A DNA stretch of 64,000 nucleotides from NCBI RefSeq assembly GCF_001037495.1, contig NZ_KQ089822.1, positions 1,798,001 through 1,862,000 of the forward strand. The letters run 5' to 3'. Source of the DNA: Citrobacter sp. MGH106 (GTDB lineage: Bacteria; Pseudomonadota; Gammaproteobacteria; Enterobacterales; Enterobacteriaceae). Below, piece by piece: positions 60,059 to 64,000 of this stretch. Position numbers and translations under genes: made by a program. Within the stretch, counting starts at the first letter, position 1. Every line of letters starts with the position of its first letter. Below the pieces are notes generated by a model. That model searched no databases, was not told where the DNA came from, and saw only the letters and a list, made by a program, of their open reading frames with translations.

Positions 60059-60459
60059 TTTTCAGACTCCGCTGGAACGCGTTCTTCAACCAGTGGGCGC
60101 ATCATGGAAAGCAGATCGGCCCATGGGTGGATGCCGCTGAGGATGCCGCGTAGTTCCCCGCGGGTAAACACCAGGGTGGCAGGGAAACGAAATACGCCGA
60201 AACGATCGCCAATCGCTTCACTTTGTTCCAGGTCAGCCATGGCTATGTGCCAGTCAAACAGGGGAAACTCACGGAGTAATTCGGCCATCATCACCGGGTT
60301 ATCGCTGACTTCCGGTGTGCGGCGGGGATCGCTACTGAGCAGTACGACGCCATCACTAACACGTTCTATCCAGGTGTCCAGTTCAGACGCGTTCAGCGGC
60401 TGCCAGCCACGGGCCAGCATCCGTTGCCATAGCGCAGAAAACGGGTTGTCATTCAACAC
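60055..60459 (-). CDS. hyaE: Hydrogenase 1 maturation chaperone HyaE (thioredoxin-like)
   Basis: A 134-residue HupG/HyaE-family protein with thioredoxin fold but no CxxC. In E. coli it binds the Tat signal of the HyaA precursor. Overlaps hyaD by 7 bp. Confidence 0.92.
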   Translation of the reverse strand: MLNDNPFSALWQRMLARGWQPLNASELDTWIERVSDGVVLLSSDPRRTPEVSDNPVMMAELLREFPLFDWHIAMADLEQSEAIGDRFGVFRFPATLVFTRGELRGILSGIHPWADLLSMMRPLVEERVPAESEK

Positions 60460-61046
60460 TTCTCTTGTTCCTCCAGCGTCATCCGGTACTGGCGGATGCG
60501 TATACCTTCATAGTTTTCCATCGACAGGCATTCATAGTTAAGGCAACGCGCTTCTTCGTTTGCTTCTGGCACAATGCCCCATGCAGCCAGTTGCCTAAGT
60601 GAGGCTTGCTCCGCAGCCAGTAGCTGAGCGCGCGCGATGTCGGTCAGACTCCCACCATATTCGTCCAGTTGTGCCGGTTGCAGCCCGACCAAAGCAATGT
60701 GCGAGGGCAGATGACCGCGAATATCAGCCAGGGCAAGCACCTCGGAAAAGCTGTTCTGGTGCAGGCTCATCTTTTTTGCGCTGAGGTAACTGGGAACTTT
60801 TTCACCGGCGTAGGTTTGCAGGGTGCCTGGTGCGAGTCCGTAGTCGATGGCGTCAAGCAGCAACAAATGGCTGGCACTCTCAACGTAACCCAGAAGGTTC
60901 AATCCCTGAGTGCCACCGTCAACGATCTCCACGTATTCCGGCCAGTGGTAATGGGCGTACAGGCGTTCAGCGACACGAATGCCAAATCCTTCGTCTGCCC
61001 ACAACAAGTTGCCCAGGCCCATCACAATGACGTTTGGCTCACTCAT
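60453..61046 (-). CDS. hyaD: Hydrogenase 1 maturation endopeptidase HyaD
   Basis: A 197-residue M52 endopeptidase that removes the C-terminal extension of HyaB after nickel insertion. Nickel ligands appear in [10 protein letters not shown] (Glu), LLDAIDYG (Asp) and MSLHQNSF (His). Overlaps hyaC (ATGA). Confidence 0.95.
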   Translation of the reverse strand: MSEPNVIVMGLGNLLWADEGFGIRVAERLYAHYHWPEYVEIVDGGTQGLNLLGYVESASHLLLLDAIDYGLAPGTLQTYAGEKVPSYLSAKKMSLHQNSFSEVLALADIRGHLPSHIALVGLQPAQLDEYGGSLTDIARAQLLAAEQASLRQLAAWGIVPEANEEARCLNYECLSMENYEGIRIRQYRMTLEEQEKC

Positions 61047-61777
61047 GACGCCTCCTTGTCGTGCTGACGTCGGGGAAATTTGTGGCTACGGTAGCCGTTG
61101 ATCATGGTTGAGATGACGGTATCGTCAGACATGATGTCCTCGCGGATTGCCATATAAACATGTCCGGTGATGAAGGCAGCAATGAGCCACATTCCTAACC
61201 GGTGCCAGCTGTGAATGTCGATAGAGTTACCACCAGCCCAGTAGAAAAATGCCGTCACATAGTGGAAGGGGGTAAAGATGGCGTACTGACTATGCTCGCT
61301 GTATAGGGCAAAACCGGTGAGGATCATAAAAACCGATAACAGGAAGTAACCGAACATCGCTGCCTGTGCGATAGGGTTATGTCCGATATCATCCCCCGGT
61401 TTTTTTTCCAGAAACAGATACCAGCGCACCACCGAAAATGCCCCCAGCCACCAATTGCGGCGCCAGACCGGTACCACAAACAGTTCTCGTGAATAACGGT
61501 TACCCACGAAGGCCCAGTAGATGCGCCCCAGCAGTATCACCGTGAACAGCATCGCGGCAGCGAAATGCACCAACCGGATGTCTCCCATATAGAACAGATA
61601 GGTGGCCTCACCACTGACGGACGGTAAAGGGCGGCCAATAAAGTATCCCGTCACCATCAAAACCAACATGCAGCCCACCGTAAGCCAGTGCCACAAGCGC
61701 ACAGGTGCTTCGAACACATAGTGGGTGACGGCGGTGTCACGCGCCTCCCCGACGCGTTTGGGTGTCGTTCCAGTCAT
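61043..61777 (-). CDS. hyaC: Hydrogenase 1 b-type cytochrome subunit HyaC
   Basis: A 244-residue integral membrane dihaem cytochrome b with four helices and haem-ligand histidines ([41 protein letters not shown]). It passes electrons from HyaAB to the quinone pool. 18 bp after hyaB. Confidence 0.95.
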   Translation of the reverse strand: MTGTTPKRVGEARDTAVTHYVFEAPVRLWHWLTVGCMLVLMVTGYFIGRPLPSVSGEATYLFYMGDIRLVHFAAAMLFTVILLGRIYWAFVGNRYSRELFVVPVWRRNWWLGAFSVVRWYLFLEKKPGDDIGHNPIAQAAMFGYFLLSVFMILTGFALYSEHSQYAIFTPFHYVTAFFYWAGGNSIDIHSWHRLGMWLIAAFITGHVYMAIREDIMSDDTVISTMINGYRSHKFPRRQHDKEAS

Positions 61778-61795
61778 CGTTCCTTTCCTTAACGC

Positions 61796-63589
61796 TTAGC
61801 GTACCTGGACTGAGATGAGTTCGCTGCCGTCGTCGCCGAGTACGTGGGTTGAACAAGCCAGACAGGGATCGAAACTGTGCAAAGTTCGCAGGATCTCCAG
61901 TGGTTGATCCGGGATTGCCATCCGGGTTCCCATCAATGCCGCTTCGTAGGCACCAATTTGTCTTTTGGGGTCGCGCGGACTGGCATTCCAGGTTGTCGGA
62001 ACCACACACTGATACAGATCGATCTTATGATCGCGAATCGACGCCCAGTGCCCTAATGCTCCGCGAGGCGCTTCGGTAAAACCGATACCGCGACAGTGTT
62101 GCGGCCAGCTTGCAGGTTCCCACTTATCGGTATTGGCAGTAGCCAGATTGCCGTTTTTCAGGTTGGTCATCAGTTTGTCGAAGAAGTATTGCAGTTTACT
62201 CGCGGCCCACTGTGCTTCATGTGCGCGACACAGGATGCGACCCAGCGTTGACTGAATACCCGATAATGGCAGGTTGAGCGCGGACATCATTCGATCTACT
62301 GATTCAATCGTGGCGGCATCTCCTTTGTGGTAGGCAATCAGCGTGCGCGCTAACGGTCCAACTTCCATGGCGTGACCACGCCAGCGAGGCGCTTTAATCC
62401 AGGAGTAGCGTTCTTGCTCGTTGAGTTGCTGGATATGAATATCACTGCCTTTGACGTCGCCCGGGTTATACCAGGGCTCTGTGATACCTTCGAACGGATG
62501 GCGGCCCAGTTGATCGTCAGGGTAACGATACCAGGCGTGATCTACGAATTCCTGAATCTGTTGCTGATCGGCCAGATCTACTGGCATCACGTTATTAAAA
62601 TCGCCATTAATGACAGCGCCACCAGGCATCAGCAGACTCTTCTGGCTGAAGTCGTTAGCGATGTCCGGGAAAGCGCCGTAGCTCAATACGCATTTATCAG
62701 ACAGTCCGGTACCAATTTGACTCCACGCCTTATTGAACTGGCCGATGGCCAGTGCGTCAGGGACCATCACATTGTTGATGAAGTCGGCTGTGCGGGTGAT
62801 GATCGACTGAACCAGGTTGAGACGTTCCATATCGACAGCGCCTACCGCGCCGCTCTGATCGATGTTGATAGCGCATGGCATGCCGCCGACAATCCAGTTA
62901 GGATGGGGATTCTTACCGCCAAACACGGTATGGATTTTGATAATCTCGCGCTGAAAATCGAGGGCTTCCAGATAGTGGGCAAAACCCATCAGGTTGGCCT
63001 CCGGCGACAGTTTGTACTGAGGGTGTCCCCAATAACCGTTACGGAAGATCCCCAACTGACCACCTTCGACAAATTTCTTCAGACGGTTTTGTACGTCAAA
63101 GAAGTAGCCAGGTGATGACATCGGCCACGAAGAGAGACTCTGTGCCAGTTGTGATGTTGCGCGCGGATCGGCTTTCAGGGCGTTCAGGACGTCAATACAG
63201 TCCATTCCGGCTAACTGATAAAAGTGCACCAGGTGGTCATGGCACCACAGTGTGGCCAGCATGATGTTACGAATGATGTTGGCGTTATCGGGCACTTTGA
63301 TGCCAATGGCATCTTCAATGGCATAGACCGATGCAAGCGCATGTACGCCGGTACATACTCCGCAAATACGTTCGACAAACGCCCAGGCGTCACGCGGGTC
63401 GCGTCCCTGAAGAATAATCTCCAGGCCCCGAAACATGGTGCCGCAGGAAACTGCATTAGTAATGATGTTTTGCTCATCAATGTTTACCTCGCATCGCATG
63501 TGTCCTTCGATACGGGTAATGGGGTCTACAACCAGACGACGACCGGCATTATTTACTGTATATCCCTGGGTTTGATACTGGTTACTCAT
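61796..63589 (-). CDS. hyaB: [NiFe] hydrogenase 1 large subunit HyaB
   Basis: A 597-residue catalytic subunit. The NiFe site cysteines are in [11 protein letters not shown] (about residues 76-82) and in the C-terminal [10 protein letters not shown]; the tail after His ([15 protein letters not shown]) is removed by HyaD. It oxidises H2 at the periplasmic face and is O2-tolerant in E. coli. Start overlaps the hyaA stop (ATGA). Confidence 0.97.
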   Translation of the reverse strand: MSNQYQTQGYTVNNAGRRLVVDPITRIEGHMRCEVNIDEQNIITNAVSCGTMFRGLEIILQGRDPRDAWAFVERICGVCTGVHALASVYAIEDAIGIKVPDNANIIRNIMLATLWCHDHLVHFYQLAGMDCIDVLNALKADPRATSQLAQSLSSWPMSSPGYFFDVQNRLKKFVEGGQLGIFRNGYWGHPQYKLSPEANLMGFAHYLEALDFQREIIKIHTVFGGKNPHPNWIVGGMPCAINIDQSGAVGAVDMERLNLVQSIITRTADFINNVMVPDALAIGQFNKAWSQIGTGLSDKCVLSYGAFPDIANDFSQKSLLMPGGAVINGDFNNVMPVDLADQQQIQEFVDHAWYRYPDDQLGRHPFEGITEPWYNPGDVKGSDIHIQQLNEQERYSWIKAPRWRGHAMEVGPLARTLIAYHKGDAATIESVDRMMSALNLPLSGIQSTLGRILCRAHEAQWAASKLQYFFDKLMTNLKNGNLATANTDKWEPASWPQHCRGIGFTEAPRGALGHWASIRDHKIDLYQCVVPTTWNASPRDPKRQIGAYEAALMGTRMAIPDQPLEILRTLHSFDPCLACSTHVLGDDGSELISVQVR

Positions 63590-64000
63590 GCCTGTTTGTC
63601 CTCTTTGTCTGACTGCTGTTGTCCGGCTTCTGCTAATTGCTGTTTATGTCGGTTGTGTTGATTCACGGCGCTGGCGACAGCATGCACGCCCACACTTGCG
63701 GCTACGACACCGAGGGCGGTGAGACCCACGGTATCGGCGGTAGAGTGAGTACCCATCTGTGGAATATCGACCACACGGCTATAGAACGAACCGCGATCCC
63801 AGAAACCGTTCTCTGAACATCCCAGACAACCGTGACCAGACTGGATCGGGAAGGAGACACCACCATTCCAGCGGGTGGTAGAACAGGCGTTATAGGTGGT
63901 TGGCCCTTTACAGCCCATTTTGTACAGGCAGTATCCTTTACGGGCGGCGTCATCATCCCAACTCTCGACGAACTCACCGGCATCAAAATGCGCGCGGCGG
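63586..64000 (-). CDS. hyaA: [NiFe] hydrogenase 1 small subunit HyaA, C-terminal part, cut by window end
   Basis: About 138 C-terminal codons of the iron-sulfur subunit. Cysteines of the medial and distal clusters are visible ([28 protein letters not shown]). A C-terminal membrane anchor ([20 protein letters not shown]) is followed by a Gln-rich tail. The Tat signal and proximal cluster lie beyond the window, so the O2-tolerance cysteines cannot be checked. Confidence 0.93.
   Translation of the reverse strand, partial: RRAHFDAGEFVESWDDDAARKGYCLYKMGCKGPTTYNACSTTRWNGGVSFPIQSGHGCLGCSENGFWDRGSFYSRVVDIPQMGTHSTADTVGLTALGVVAASVGVHAVASAVNQHNRHKQQLAEAGQQQSDKEDKQA

Noticed and set aside
62372-63115. 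A 247-codon plus-strand open frame opposite hyaB
   Set aside because: Entirely within hyaB on the other strand and without any recognisable motif.

Overview
The window reads as chromosome from an enteric bacterium of the Enterobacteriaceae, most likely Citrobacter or a close relative. Most proteins are close to Escherichia coli ones as I remember them. The order rnd / (cnt, dml) / minEDC / ycgLMN / dsbB / nhaB / fadR / ycgB / dadAX / cvrA / ldcA / emtA / ycgR / ymgE / treA, followed by a glutamate-dehydrogenase homologue and the hya-app operon, is the Salmonella/Citrobacter arrangement rather than that of E. coli K-12. The species cannot be fixed from the sequence alone. No rRNA, tRNA, CRISPR array, insertion sequence or prophage was seen.

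Left part (1-11.3 kb): end of pdeD (yoaD), then sdaA, pabB-nudL, yoaH, yoaB, yoaA, tsaB, yeaY, fadD and rnd. This is housekeeping and catabolic DNA with several non-ATG starts (sdaA, nudL and yoaA GTG; fadD and rnd TTG). 11.3-19 kb: a carnitine catabolic block (yeaV transporter, cntA oxygenase, an aldehyde dehydrogenase, cntB reductase) beside dmlA/dmlR. Read together it gives a complete route from L-carnitine to trimethylamine plus pyruvate through malic semialdehyde and D-malate.

19-35.2 kb: division-site genes minCDE, ycgL/M/N, a DUF1971 gene with a strong NsrR-like operator, dsbB, nhaB, fadR, ycgB, dadAX with a CRP site, cvrA, the murein enzymes ldcA and emtA, the c-di-GMP brake ycgR with a sigma-28-like promoter, and ymgE.

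35.2-41.7 kb is the most unusual region: one minus-strand six-gene operon encoding a MolA-like binding protein, a FecCD permease, an ATPase, a SAM methyltransferase, a ModD pyrophosphorylase-like protein and a TonB-dependent receptor. A perfect 12-6-12 palindrome of ModE-box form lies just upstream. I infer a molybdenum- or tungsten-responsive outer-membrane-to-cytoplasm uptake system, possibly for a chelated metal, with two enzymes that might make or modify the ligand.

41.9-48.5 kb: periplasmic trehalase treA, PTS-dependent dihydroxyacetone kinase dhaKLM (without an adjacent dhaR, but with a long inverted repeat upstream) and an NAD-type glutamate dehydrogenase. 48.8-53.5 kb: a compact Csu-type (spore coat U domain) chaperone-usher pilus cluster. 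53.7-56.2 kb: a LysR regulator divergent from a YbfB/YjiJ-type MFS carrier and a small tautomerase. 56.3-64 kb: cytochrome bd-II (appCBX) and hydrogenase 1 (hyaABCDEF, hyaA cut by the window end), which together can couple H2 oxidation to O2 reduction.
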